DNA of 64,000 nucleotides, taken from Ophiodon elongatus (lineage: Eukaryota > Chordata > Actinopteri > Perciformes > Hexagrammidae). Location: the NCBI GenBank assembly GCA_016806645.1, contig JACSYO010000919.1, positions 154,501-218,500 of the forward strand, given 5' to 3'. A program made the position numbers and the translations under genes. This document shows, one piece after another, positions 24,991 through 36,922 of the stretch (positions are counted from its first letter, which is position 1; the number at the start of each line of letters is the position of its first letter). The notes below the pieces were generated by a model. It was not told where the DNA came from. It saw only the letters and a program-made list of their open reading frames with translations, and made no database searches.

Positions 24991-26135
24991 GTGAATAAGA
25001 GGTGGACCTGCTCACTGTGACGTCACCCATCGGCTTGTGAACTGCCGTTTGGAAACATCCAGTTCGGCATTTTGGCCGTTACCATCTTGGTTTTTGGAAC
25101 CAGGTGTGACACAAGAGGATGAAGCACAACAGTGCTGAACAAGACATTTTTGGGTGACTAAAACAGTTACAATTACCTTTCACGAACTGAAAACCCACTG
25201 AGAAAGGGTCCACTCCCAGACCGGACAACTCCATGGTAGAGACCTTTCACTAGGTAGACAGCCCTAAAGCATATATGCTTTATGGTCTATTTGACTGTAA
25301 ATAGACCATAATTTACTAAATGAACATCATGCTGTATTGAAGAAGACTTAAAACTAGAGTTGAGTTAGAGACCGTTTACTGAGGTGATAAATCAAGAGAG
25401 AAGTAGAGTCATTTTCTCATAGCCTTTTACAATCAGACTTCTTTTCGCAACCAGAGGAGTCGCTCCCTTTTGGTCAGTAGAGAGAATGCAATTTTTTAGA
25501 CACTTAAGGTACGTTTACACCAAACGTGCCACGAATTTTTCGCGTGACCAGATTACATACAAAGTCAATGCACAGACGCGAAATGGTTGCGAAAAAGCAA
25601 ATTTTCGCACGCCGCGAAATCGTGCAAACTCGGCGAATGACGCGACGCGAATAATTCGCTTATTCGCGCAAGTTGAAATTTTCAACTCGGGCGAAAACTT
25701 TACGTGGCGCTGAGTTGCGAACGCCAATCAGCGTTGAGAAGCTCCGCCCGTCATCACTGCCGTCCTGCCGTTGCTGATCAGAAACTATGGAGGAGGAGTC
25801 GATAGTCTGGAAGAGGAAGTCCTCCAGACGCAGCTCCTGGAGAAGCTGTGTAGAGAGAATGCAATTACGGATAATGTTATGAACCCAGACATGAGGGAGT
25901 TTGATGTTGCAACGTTTGTGGGACTTCCACAATATGTACAAAGCAGAACTAGTGGTTATTTCTTCCACGGTGGATGGCGGAAAGGAACTATTTCCATGGA
26001 GATAAGCCATGCCTCCTCTCCAGGCGCGTCGAGTGCGAAAATGTGAAATAACCACAAATAGTCTTTCGGCTTTTGGTGTGAACACACCTTTACGTGTTGG
26101 CTTCACTTCTTAGAACCGAAGGTTTACACCTGGCT
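24991..26135 (+). repeat. Interspersed repeat B, copy 2, split by the Harbinger MITE
   Basis: Two parts, 24991-25506 and 26090-26135, flank the MITE. They match the copy at 14140-14565 in the same orientation: both have gaggtggac or gaagtggac near the start, GGCATTTTGGCC, TGCTTTATGGTCTATTTGAC, ATGAACATCATGCTGTATTG and AATCAAGAGAGAAGTAGAGT. I know this family as common in percomorph genomes. Flanking TAATTACATAAACA (24977-24990) and TAATTATCAATAAAC (26135-26149) look like a diverged target-site duplication. Confidence 0.7.
25507..26089 (+). mobile_element. Harbinger-type MITE with TTA target duplication
   Basis: The element is 583 bp. Its left end AGGTACGTTTACACCAAACG and the reverse complement of its right end, AGGTGTGTTCACACCAAAAG, form terminal inverted repeats of about 20 bp with four mismatches. 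Both sides carry TTA (25504-25506 and 26090-26092), the 3 bp duplication of PIF/Harbinger elements. The left part is unusually CpG-dense. An internal ATG at about 25785 opens frames starting MEEES, possibly a remnant of an accessory or transposase N-terminus, but no catalytic domain is present. Confidence 0.75.
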
Positions 26136-26681
26136 AATTATCAATAAACTCAAAGTATAGCTAAGACTGATGGAATTACCATCATGTCATCAGCTTTGCA
26201 GGTTTATGGTCATAAAACACAGTATTTGACAACACAAGACTTGATAATGGCGACAGATAAAAGTCAGCAGACCACCAAAGTGATTTGAATTCATCCTGAG
26301 GGGAACATGAATTACCTTTGTACTGAAGCTGCTGATAAACAATATTTTATACAATGTTCAGTATCTTTAAATTTAACCACAATATGTATCAATTATTATT
26401 TTAGAGAACTATATTCTGGTCAGGGTTGAAAAGCCTCTGAAGCAGCATTTCACATGAAGTAGGCTACTCAATGTTTAACTTGCTCCTGAAACCTGGCACC
26501 TCGTAGCCTTCATAAGTGCATCACTATTAGGTGTCAAATGCTGAGCAGTTGCCAATTTCTTAATGTCATTTAAGTGATTGTGTGTGAGCCTGGAACACAG
26601 TTTTATTTTACTGGTGCTCATTACAGAAAAAGCTTGTTCTCAAAGTTAATTGGTACCAAACAGGAACAACATGTTTGCAGC

Positions 26682-28066
26682 CAGGGCTGTCAAGTTAGGG
26701 TACCCTGGTAAGAGATAAAAAAATAAAAAAAAACTGTCCAAGCTCAAGAGGCAAATTTTTCCTTTAAATCTAAATCATGTTGCAAGTCAATAATTTTAAG
26801 TTGGATGTCCACTATGAATGGCAAGCAAAAAACTTGTGGAAATGTCCCAATTTTGTCTGAAACCGTTGCTGAAACTCCTATAAAAAATATTGTGTTAGAT
26901 AGGGAAAGTGAGCATGTTTACCATTTCACAGTTGTGTCTCCCTTTGTCTGGAAAGCACACATGCTTTTATATTACTTGTGTGACAACTTTGTTTTGGCCA
27001 CGCATCATTTTGCTCAGATCATTCGACTGGTTTGTAATATCCACCATAAATGCAAGGTCCTTTAGCCATTCTGCATGCGCCACTAGTTTTCCCTTTTGCT
27101 CCATAAATTGTCCAGTTTCCTCTCATAAAATCAAAGAAACCAATCGGCGCGGCTCCTTGGCTTAACCACATTGTTTTGGTGTGGTATGGCAGGCAATGGG
27201 GAATATTTTTGCCAATTAGGAGGCTGCTGAACTGACAAAGATTCAGACCTCTGGCTCAGATGAAATCAACGGTTCGGAGCACCACTCCAATGACGTGATC
27301 CATTCTTAACGTCTTGCAACACAATGCTTTACGATGCAAAATACGATAAAAAGCCCAAAAAACTGTGCCCTCCATTTACGGCCTGTACTTTCTCTTTCAA
27401 TTCTGTGACAACACCTGCCTTTTTTACGGATCATTGATGGTGGGCCATCTGTAGCCAAACTGACAGTGCGGGCCAGTCCATCCCGACCCTGTCAAGCGCT
27501 CCAACGAGAGCATTGAAAATGTCCTCCGTTGTTTCATTGGCACCAGTCAAAGTCTCATCAACACCATGAATGAATATAGCCAGTCGAGCAACATTTGTTA
27601 TTTCCGTGCTCTCATCAATTGCAACCTGAAATGCAACAAATAATTTAACTTTGTGACAAATTTAGATAATAATGTTGGCAAAAGCCTGTCGCATGTCAGG
27701 GCACACGGTTTCTGTCTGTGAGGTGCTGTGAACACAACAAGAACACTGTCTTCCCATTTACCAGTGTAAAGACATTTTCCACTGACGGCTTCTGCCTGAA
27801 CAGCAGCCTACGTTTGACAGCGTTGTGTCCTGGAGCCTGTACCCAAGCACTTGGGATCTATAATCCAGTATCCAATTTAGGGCCTGCTACTCTTTAAGAC
27901 AGCACAAGACCAAGTGGACAAATAGGAATGGAAGTGCATTTCATGGAGAAAAAAAATATTGACTTCTACGCAATTTTCACACTTTGCAAAGTCCTCCAGT
28001 GGGAATTGGACCCTTCGGCGGGTCCAATTCGGTTCTGGACCGCGGGCCGTACGGCTGACACCCCTG
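26682..28066 (-). mobile_element. Degraded hAT transposon with GTF2IRD2/ZBED-like transposase remnant
   Basis: The left end starts CAGGGCTGTCAAG at 26682; the right end is the inverted CAGGGGTGTCAGCC, read on the minus strand from 28066. CAGGGNTGTCAA-type ends are typical of Charlie-like hAT elements. On the minus strand, translations between them include AFQVAIDESTEITNVARLAI at about 27630-27570 and DLAFMVDITNQSNDLSK at about 27050-27000, motifs of the DUF4371-type hAT transposase seen in GTF2IRD2-like proteins. Stops and frameshifts break it, so it cannot encode a working transposase. I could not match an 8 bp target duplication. Confidence 0.65.
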
Positions 28067-28074
28067 CACTAGCG

Positions 28075-28260
28075 GAGAGTCAGAGGATCACTAAAGTCAT
28101 GAAGATACATCTCTGGGGACCATGAATATCCTTGTCTGTGCTACTACAGCAAGTAGTTGTTGAGATACTTCACTGGATAAGTGAATACTTTGACCTGAAT
28201 TTGAGTCCAAACTTTCGTGGCAATCCTCCCGATAGCTGGTGATGTATATTTCAGTCTCAC
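28075..28260 (+). repeat. Interspersed repeat A, partial copy beside the hAT element
   Basis: Contains GTCAGAGGATCACTAAAGTC, CTCTGGGGACCATGAATATC and TAGTTGTTGAGATACTTCAC. It begins at the right end of the hAT element, so that element may have inserted into this copy. A CpG-poor stretch with a C10 run follows. Confidence 0.6.
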
Positions 28261-29795
28261 CCCCCCCCCCTCCAAAAAAAGAGTAAAAAAATAAATTGGA
28301 ATGTGCAGCAGTTTGAAGGCCTGCAGCACGAGTTATGAGCCAGACATGAGTGACAGACACCATGTGAAAAGATCACAGCACCGGTCACATCACACCTCGC
28401 TGCCCAAAAGAAGGCAGTGGATGATGAGCGGCAGAAGAAGAAAAAATCATATCAATTTTAATCTTCAGGGGTGATTGTTTTTATGACTCCTGTAACAGGC
28501 ACCACATCCACCAGGCAAAAATAATAAAACAATGGCGGCTGCACAATAATTTCACTGGATTTGAATATAGAAGAAATGACAGGCAGATGGGAAAATTAAA
28601 TTGCTTTAAAAGATTGAAAAAGTAATAACAATATATATGATATGATCACAGTTTTCATAAATAGACGGCACGCTTTTACATGGAGGGGTTAATATTATCT
28701 GCACACTTCACAGACTATGTGAGACGCACACTGATTAATAATGAGCGACAACCTCAGCAGGTACAAAGTTTGTTCAAATGAATCATATCATTTAAAGTGA
28801 TTTTCATAATTTCACAACACTCAGCAGCTGGCACAAGCCCCACATGTGGTGCTGATACGTTTGACTATTTAGCATAATGCGTAAGTCCCTGAAGGCAACC
28901 AGGGGCCCAGATGTGTCTCATGATAAATAACTACCATAGACCGGGGGAAAAAGTGCTTTTGGCTCTCCTGCAATCATAAAAGTGAGAGAACCTTTTGGGA
29001 AAGCAACACAGCAACATGCTTTTAAAAATAGAAATGAAATCAGTGGGGTAAATGTTTATAAAAAGAGCAACACAGGTGAGAGCTGCTTTACACATTTGGG
29101 CATGAAAGTTCATTCTTTGAAAAAAGCTCAGAGATCCACTCAGTTTTGTGGCGTTAGGGCACCTCGTGATCGTTGTACTTCTGGTCTAGATATATAGGAA
29201 AAAGTCACGCAATTTCAATTACTACAGAGATTTTATTTTCGCTTTTACGTCTTTTCCAAAAACGAGACAAAATGAGAATAACTACATTCAGTAGTAATGT
29301 AAAGTAAAGTTCAGGAGAAACCATAATCGCCATAATTGCAAAACATAGACGCAAATAATTCATAAATAAAACAAACGCATTTAGCCGTTAGAAATCGGCC
29401 GTGCGCGTATAAGCAGGACACAGAACACAGTATAAATACCACACACTGTGTATAAATACTCAATGCCGTTTGTTAAACAGGTAACAGACTACAGAGAGAA
29501 AACATCTCCACTCTGCTGGTGGTAATAACGGTGTCTTTATTACTATAAGTAGTAGTTTAACACCATTAAATTAACTGAAAACATCATACAATCATTTTTA
29601 TTAATATTTTAAGTGGATTGTTATTGGAATGTGAGCTAAAAACTGTCCGTGAGACTGATCATGTGTTCAGACATGAACTCCGTTAAAAGTCTCTCCAGCT
29701 GTTAAAGCGACTAACAGCTGATCCAGATGTGATCAGCGGCCGCCGACCTCCGTCATCAGAAAAGACGTCGCTTCACGTGACGCTTTCGAGGAAAG

Positions 29796-29940
29796 GACGT
29801 CTCATGTCTCTTAAAACATATGTCCTTGTTTCCTCTATCCCTGCGTGGTTTCCTTGCGTCTCTCCATGCATCCCTGGTGGGCGGGACTAAGAAGGAAAAG
29901 ACGCAAGTGAGGGAAACGGGGATGCAATTAAGAGACTTGG
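29796..29940 (+). mobile_element. Snap-back MITE candidate
   Basis: The left half (GTCTCTTAA, TGTCCTTGTTTCCTC, TTGCGTCTC) is roughly reverse-complementary to the right half (GACGCAAGTGAGGGAAAC, TTAAGAGAC). The whole 145 bp could fold into a hairpin. Confidence 0.45.
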
Positions 29941-30139
29941 GATGTACCCCTTGTCATCTGTCTCCGCATTGCGGCGGGGTCCTTCCACCGTCTCGTGTCG
30001 TCGCCGTTTTAGTATGTCCTCCTGTTGCCCGTTCTGCGTCAGGTTTCAAAGGATCTCCCCCGATCGCGCAATACATTGTATCTAACTGCCGTGGCATAAT
30101 TTACACACGGTAACCATAATACGATTTAAGCATATGGTA

Positions 30140-30280
30140 GTTTTAACACATGGTAATTATGAAATAGTCTGAACATACTGATTGTGAAATAGTCTAAACA
30201 TACCAATTATGAAAAAGTTACAAAATATGAATTATGAAAAAGTTACAAAATATGAATTATGAAAAAGTTACAAAATAAAG
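30140..30280 (+). repeat. Short tandem repeat of about 24 bp
   Basis: Units of GAATTATGAAAAAGTTACAAAATAT are nearly perfect from about 30205 to 30275, with decayed relatives (CTGATTGTGAAATAGTCT) upstream. Confidence 0.75.
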
Positions 30281-31929
30281 GCATGAGACAGTTGCTTTCT
30301 TCATTTAGCCTTAACGGGTGCAAGTTTCCCTCCAGCCTCTCAACGGCTCACAACATGTCGACTGAGAACCGGCGGCTTAGTGCAAACTACGGCGAAAGCG
30401 CTGACAGAGCTCCCTGTGTTCGGATCGGAGGGTGGGTGCTGTACGCTTCTGCGTCGGCACGGTCGACCGGTGGGCCGTTAAAGAATCCATAAAGTTTTTT
30501 ACCGGCCATCCGGCCCTCTCTACCGGCCTGTCATTCGGGTCTGCATGACTGTGTGCTTCATGTGTGTTCCAGTTAAACTTCCAACATGTCGTTTAAACTT
30601 GAACTTTTACACAAATATGTAATCATCCCTCACCCCCTGTTGGGGCCCGCAGTTTCAGAGCCTTCAGCGAACAAGCCCCCAGCATTTCAGAGCAGAGAAT
30701 AATGCAAGTTTTTTTTCATGATTTTGAAACCTAATTTTATGTACTTGCCAATGTTTTATTCATTCAAATTTGGCTGGGTGGTTGAACACACTTTCTGTGA
30801 GACGACACATATTTATTTTTGCTTTACCTGGAGTTTAAAGGGTTCCACACCGCCGGGGCTGCAGCTCAATTTAAGTACAAGGCTAAAAACATTGTCATAC
30901 ACGGCTCATAGGACTACGTCTGCATTCATCCGGTGCTTTTATACGAGTTGATCTCTTATCTCGAACATTAATCTTCTCCGGAGCAGGTTAGGTGCTCAGC
31001 ACAAGTTAACGTGGCGATGTATCCCCGGTAAGAGGTGAACCTTCGACATAGGACTGAAAACCTTCAGGGCTAAAAGTTACCCTAAATCCTGCTTCATAGT
31101 ACAGGCCCGGGACGGCTGAACGACCTGAAGCTCCTTATAAAGCTCCATACGGGAAGCTATAGATTCAGGTGATAATTATCTCTAAGTTCATCACTATAAG
31201 CGACCCCTTTCACATTTGTATCAGTTTTACGAGATTTTATACCAAAATACTCCTGTGTACTGCTTTGATAAAGGCTCTTATTGCATTTTTTTTTTTCGTT
31301 ATCTTGCTTGAAACTGTGACAAACTTTAAAACACACTGAAAGATTTGGCCTCACAACACTCGTAACAGAGTGTTGAGGAGCGATAATTAAGGCCGCCGTC
31401 CCTCTGACCAGCAGCAGTCCAATCTAAGAGGGAACGACAAGGACAAGGAGCCTTTATTTTGAAGCGCAACATTATTGCACCTTAAACTGCGAGCATTATT
31501 AGCCCTCTACAAACCTTGAGGCTTTTCACACTTTCAAAAGCCAGCAATCCTTTAGTCCCTTTGTGACAGATGTCTGTGTGGGGATACACACAATATCTAG
31601 CCACAACAGACTTTATTGAATCTCCACGCTCCAACATTCGGGCCGATCTCTCTCTACACGGCGTCTGAAATGTAGCATGACCTTTCTGGTCCCATCAGAC
31701 TGGCAGGCTGTCTGTTTGATGTGTTTGGGTCCAGTATGAGCTGACAGGAATCAGAGGAGGAGCAGAGCGCAGCCAAATCAGATAAGTGGAGCTACACTTA
31801 TTCAGATCGGCCCTGTTTTGACAGTTTTCTCAACCTTCCATACCTCTCTATTTGGTACTTATTTAAAACACCTCTGAGCTTAGATTTCATGTGACTGTCA
31901 GTGCACTTTTAGAAATTGAGGCGCTAACT

Positions 31930-32400
31930 AGAACCATATAAGGTTCTTCAACTTGTCCTCATCGGGGGAACCTTTTTTTGGTTTCTGGTAGAACCTTTTG
32001 AAAAGGTTCCACCTGGAACCCTTTCAAAAGGGTCCTACTTAGAATCATCTGTGAAAGGTTTCATCCAGAACCCCCTATGGGAGGTTCTACAGACGACACT
32101 TTTATGGTGTAATGGTTCTACCCAAAATCCTTACTGCAGCTTCTATCCAGAACATTTCTGCCATCCAAGGGTGCTAATAGGAACCCAGTCAAGGGGTACG
32201 ACCCAGAACTCTTTTATATTCCAAGGGTTTCATCCAGAACCCGTCCCTGAAGTTCTACCGTGAACCCTTTTATATTCCAAGAGTATCATTCAGAACCCAC
32301 CCAGGGTGTCCAACTGAGAACCTTTTTTATATTCCAAGGGTTTCATCTAGAACTCACCCAAGGGGTTCTACTGAGTACCCTTCTATATTTGAAGGCATTC
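31930..32400 (+). repeat. AGAACC-type minisatellite
   Basis: The right half (32212-32395) is a tandem array of roughly 56-57 bp units, each with TTTTATATTCCAAG, GGTTTCATCCAGAAC and a GGTTCTAC or GAACC block. More degenerate units and short inverted AACCTTTTGAAAAGGTT motifs extend to about 31930. The 70-codon open frame here is an accident of the repeat. Confidence 0.75.
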
Positions 32401-33184
32401 ATCTTGAATTAAAGGGCCGGGGCTGATTTGGTGCAGCGGCACACACAAGAGTCATGGTTCACAATCATATTTTTTGGGGGGTGTGTGGGCTGAATGTAAA
32501 AGATTGAGACTATTCAGATACTGTTCTATGAGTTGCCAGCAATAATATGTTGATACCACTTTCATTTCTATCTGAGGATAACAGGATAAAAGTGCTCATT
32601 AGACAAGGAATTTGGATAATCAGCATTCCTGCTTCCTTTTTTATGAGTGAACGTAATGGATGAGTGCGCAGACTCTGATGTGTATTCAATTTATCTAATT
32701 TCAGTTTTTAGTATTTGAGGCTGATAGTTCACAGGCTAATTACAAGTACTGTGTATCAACCTAATCATGGATTATATTGAGAGAAAACTAATACAGGTCA
32801 TAATAAGAATTTGTGCTCTCTAGTTTTGTACAACACTTTCTCATCTCATCTCATAGTGTAATTTCCTGTGCAACCTAATGTAATGATGTTTGTAATAATT
32901 GTGACCTGGTCTGATATGTGGAGTCAGTCTGCTCCCAGCTCTGATAAACTAAAATCCCCATTACATCTGAATTATTAATATCAGCAGATGTAATTTGGGA
33001 AACAATTTCAGCTGAAAAAGACTGACAGAATAGAAAATGATTGTTCCCTTTGCTTTAGTCACAAAGTGGTGCAACACAAATACTTGGTTTATATGTTTTG
33101 GTTGCACTTTATAGTTTTTCATGATCAAGATTCAAATATATTTTTGTGTCAAAAGTAAAAATTTGAATTCCTTTTCATCTCCAC

Positions 33185-33535
33185 ATATAAGGTCTACAAA
33201 CAAGACTAAAAGGCTACAGACATGCTCGCAGCTCTGTGAAGCTGTGCTTAGGTGGTTTGAGTCATAAACCAAATACATTTATAAATAGCACATTTTAACC
33301 TGAAGATGACACTCGATGACGAGTCAGAGGATCAAACTGAGGAGGCAAATGAACATCTGGACCCTATACTCAAAACCACAAATGTCAACCTCAAGGTGGC
33401 TTTTTTAGGAAAAGTCAGGTAGTCAGTATGATTCATCCTCTGGGCACCATGAATGTCTGAACCAAATTAAATAGCAATCCATCCAATAGCTATTGAGATA
33501 TTTCAGTCTGAAACAAAGTGGCGGACCAGCAAAAA
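33185..33535 (+). repeat. Interspersed repeat A, longer copy
   Basis: Plus-orientation copy with GAGTCAGAGGATCAAACTGA, CTCAAAACCACAAATGTCAA and TAGCTATTGAGATATTTCAG, ending in CAAAGTGGCGGACCAGC. It preserves the two-part order seen in other fish copies. Confidence 0.65.
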
Positions 33536-34828
33536 AAGGTAAATAGCTTATATGCAATAAAAAAATCACTGTAGCAAGTACATAACAACCTAGAATGTAA
33601 TACTTCAGCAATAAGGAGTCCTCAGAGACAACAGTATAGGATTTGGCCTCATGATTTCTATATGTGATATTGATTGGCTGCACACTGAGAACGCCTGTGT
33701 GACCAGGTAGTGGCTGCACAGTGTAAACTGGTCACCATTAGGTATAATTAGACAGGACAGTGTCCGGTTAAATAATGTTCTGCTTAGATATATGTACATT
33801 GCCTGTACTTTGACTTTACATCCCCCCCCCACCAAATGAAAATCAGTACTAGCGTGCTTTGGCAAAATGATATTCCAGATCTGAAACTCAATAGACCGTC
33901 TCCTCCTCCTGTTAACTGCTACGTCCGTTGCTGGGCTTGTTCCCCAGGAGCCAACAGTATTTAACCTGCAGCCCCGAGTTCAGTAGCTGAGATAAATCTC
34001 GAGAGTCTCCACTTTCCCCTCAGTCTCTCCGAACTGTTTGCAGCTGCAGCTAAAGAAGGGGCCTCTCTGCCTCCTCCGACAGATAGAGCTGCAATAGCTG
34101 TAACAACCTCACTGGTTGTGCTTGCTTTCCTTACTTCTAATCTCCCCCATGGACATCCGCTAATCTCTCATTCATATTAAAATCGCAACTTTAAGCAGAA
34201 TGTCTGACTCGTGATGCGAATGAAGCAAGTTGGTGTTTCGAGTTTCAGTTTAAGTGAGTGATAGGATGATGGAGATGCAGGAAGAGACAATGTTTTGATG
34301 AAAAATTGGGAATAAACAACTTTGTAATAAAACCGGCCCATCCCAGATGAAATAAATTAAGTCAACCCAAACTAACACATCATCATTACGGACCACTGTT
34401 TGCACCCTAGAGTGCATCTGGTCTTATGAAATGGCCTCATATTTCCTGGTTGCTATGCAATTGTGCAGAACAAACATTGGACCCGATGACTCTCACCGGA
34501 TGGATGCCCAAACCATTACAGATCGACCAACATGCCTAATGGTGGGCAACAGACGGTGTAGGTTAAATGCATCCTTTTGGCTTTCTTCAAATTCAGACCC
34601 GTCTGGATGAAAAGAGGCTTAAAGATGACTCATCATCAATAAGCCCTTCAGCGTTTCTGCTCCCTAGACCACATTATGTATCTCTGTCTGTTGACCTTGG
34701 AGCACATACTGCTTTTCTGTTAAAGGCCTCTCGCTCTGCAGGACCAGTTCTGGGCTGCTTTGAATAGGGGGCAAGAGATGTTGGTTTGATCACCAATGAC
34801 TAGTGTTAATTTGAGTGTTCTTTAGGAC

Positions 34829-35137
34829 TGGGGCTGCAACTTACGATAACTTTAATTGACGACTAATCTGTCAATTGTTTTCTTGGTTAAAGCGATAGTT
34901 GTTTGGTCTGTAAAATGGGGAAATACGTAAATCAGTGTTTCCCGCAGCCCAAGGTGATGTCCTCAAATGTCTTGTTTCGTGAGCAACTCAAAAATACTGT
35001 CACAGAGGAGAAACCAGACAATATTCACATTTAAAAAGCTGGAATCAGAGAATTTTGACTCACACCGATTAATTGATTAAGAAAATAGTTGCAGAATAAT
35101 TAAATAGTTGGAAACTACGATTAATCGTTGAAGCTCT
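34829..35137 (+). mobile_element. hAT-type MITE of the GGGCTGCAAC family
   Basis: It starts GGGGCTGCAACTTACGATAA and ends ATTAATCGTTGAAGCTC, an imperfect inverted terminal repeat. Inside are GCCCAAGGTGATGTCCTC and ATTCACATTTAAAAAGCTGG, hallmarks of an abundant teleost repeat I recognise. Confidence 0.65.
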
Positions 35138-35269
35138 TTTGAGGACTTTAAGCGTTACGTGACTGTTTTTACGTTTTTATCTAAAGCTATGTCCCAACCA
35201 CAAGAGGCAGGATACGGAACATTTTAATTCCACAATTCCACCATATACACTGATCTTAGTTGTTGCATA

Positions 35270-35450
35270 TCTTAATAAGTGGTTTCCAAAACCTTTTCAC
35301 ACGTCAAGGACCCTTAAACTGACACAAATAGGACCACCATCCCATTTGATACAATTTCATTTTCACGGACCCCAATCTGGTAGGATTTCTGCTCTTAAAC
35401 GTTTTGTTACAGAAAGTGAACAAACAAAAAGTCATACATTCTGTCATTGT
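35270..35450 (+). repeat. Fish repeat with CAAGGACCC motif
   Basis: TTTCCAAAACCTTTTCACACG, CAAGGACCCTTAAACTGACA and CACGGACCCCAATCTGGTAG resemble a dispersed teleost repeat. No coding potential. Confidence 0.4.
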
Positions 35451-35984
35451 GATACTTACGGATGGAATTATCCCAAATCCCATTGACTTTTTGTCGAGGG
35501 AACCGGAGCGATGCTAACTTCTGGGGTTGTCCGACAAAAAAAATGTCATCCCAGCTCCAGCACTCTTTGGGCAATAAGCAGGTGTGATTTAAAAATGGCC
35601 ATTTACTTTTTGACACACAAAGCAGGAAAAACATTTTCCTCCTTTTACTTGTTCAACGTTGCTGGTTTTAGTGCTATTTTGCTTTTTACACTTGGGATGT
35701 TGGTGAGGTGAACGGAGCATTTTGGGGGGCATGGCCCATGCTTAGAACCAGCCTCGTCTGAGATGCTTGGGATGAGCAGTTCTGTTGACACTGAAGGGGA
35801 AATTCAATTCTAAACTGAGTAAAATTGGAGACCAAAATGTTGCTTCCTTGCCGAGGCAGTTTGTCCATATTTTGGAATAAGCTGTTTTCATTTTTCAAAA
35901 TTGTTCCCTCTGCAGGATTTAATAACTCTCAATCTTTCTGACAGATGCACCTGCAATTTCAAGAGCATCTATTGTTCCCCTTTT

Positions 35985-36922
35985 GTAAGGCCCCGATCAG
36001 ACAGAGGAGTTTTATGTAACATTTTCAATGAGAGTGAAGCGTTTTGTACACAGCTGCGTTGCCTCGTGTTTTTGCAGCAGGCTCTGAACGCCTCTCGTTG
36101 AAAAGAAGTCATTTTAGAGCGAAAAAGCGCCCAACGTCATGCGCTATTATTATTATTTACTGGATACCCAGAGATATATGACTTCACCAACTGTAAACAG
36201 TCCTGGAGGCTGTGGCTGGAAACCCGGAACTACTGTATATGAGTTTTCTTTACCGTAGTTACCATGATCTGAACAGAAAAATGCAGATAGGAAATTAGTG
36301 TGGTATTTGACATTACGGATACATTTTTTTTCATTACTTTAAACTGTAGGTGGTCTACAGTTCATGGTTTGTGTTCAGCTAACGTTAGCACTCATTCGGT
36401 GGTGCCTAGCTAAAAATTTTAAAAATACGTAGCTAATTGTAAAAAAACAAACAACAAAAAGGCAGCACGGCGCGCTCTCTCTGATCTGGGCCTAGAGTGG
36501 CTTATTGCAATTGTTTTTAATGAAAGTAAACAGTTTTGCACGCTGCTTTTGGTTCTTGCGCTCAATGCGCCTTGTGTTTTCTCAGGAGCGATGTCATCAG
36601 CATTTATTGTGGTGACTTTTGCTGTATTCCCGGAGCTGTATGACATTACCAAACCATAGTTACCGTGATCTGAACACAAAACAGAAGGCCTGGAGGCAAA
36701 TTAGTGCAGTACTGGAGATTTAACTTTATTTAAATTGTACTACCAACTTTTAGGTAGCATACCATTCATGGTTTGTGTTACGCTGACTGGTTTGGTGGTT
36801 ACCTAGCAACAATAAAAAATGTTTTAAAGACACAGCAAACAAAAAAACACTGTCTGATCGGGCATCTTCAACAAAAAAAGGCAGTGAAGTTTGCTTTTTA
36901 GCCTGTCTGATCAGGGCTTAAC
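35985..36922 (+). mobile_element. Terminal-repeat element with an internal tandem duplication
   Basis: The left end TAAGGCCCCGATCAGACAG and the right end CTGTCTGATCAGGGCTTAA are inverted repeats with TAA on both sides. Inside, two diverged copies follow each other: about 36020-36490 and about 36515-36870 share CCATGATCTGAACA or CCGTGATCTGAACA, TTCATGGTTTGTGTT, a GGTGGT.CCTAGC block and an A-rich tail. TIR-like ATCTGGGCC at 36483-36491 ends the first copy and CTGTCTGATCGGGC at 36850-36863 the second. Confidence 0.6.

Larger units (their letters stand above)
24845..26335 (+). repeat. Interspersed repeat A, host of the nested insertions
   Basis: Left part about 24845-24990 (GTGCTAACATGCTCACAATG, TACCATCTTATTTTAGC) and right part about 26135-26335 (CAGCTTTGCAGGTTTATGGT, TTCATCCTGAGGGGAACATG). 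The two parts are contiguous in the known consensus of this abundant teleost repeat, so 24991-26135 is a later insertion. Other copies in the window lie at 28075-28260, 33185-33535, 37570-37800, 39246-39440, 39520-39700, 52420-52800, 59740-59870 and 60625-60975. Confidence 0.65.
28261..31929. other. Gene-free stretch
   Basis: Contains the snap-back MITE (29796), the 24 bp tandem repeat (30140) and a stretch at 30960-31130 that resembles a fish DNA transposon (ATCCTGCTTCATAGTACAGG). No coding exon. Confidence 0.45.

Noticed and set aside
25660..26106. 148-codon minus frame over the Harbinger element
   Set aside because: WVHNI-like words suggested a transposase N-terminus, but the order and ends do not fit the family; more likely a shadow of the CpG-rich MITE.
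32051..32263. 70-codon plus frame
   Set aside because: It is wholly inside the AGAACC-type minisatellite.
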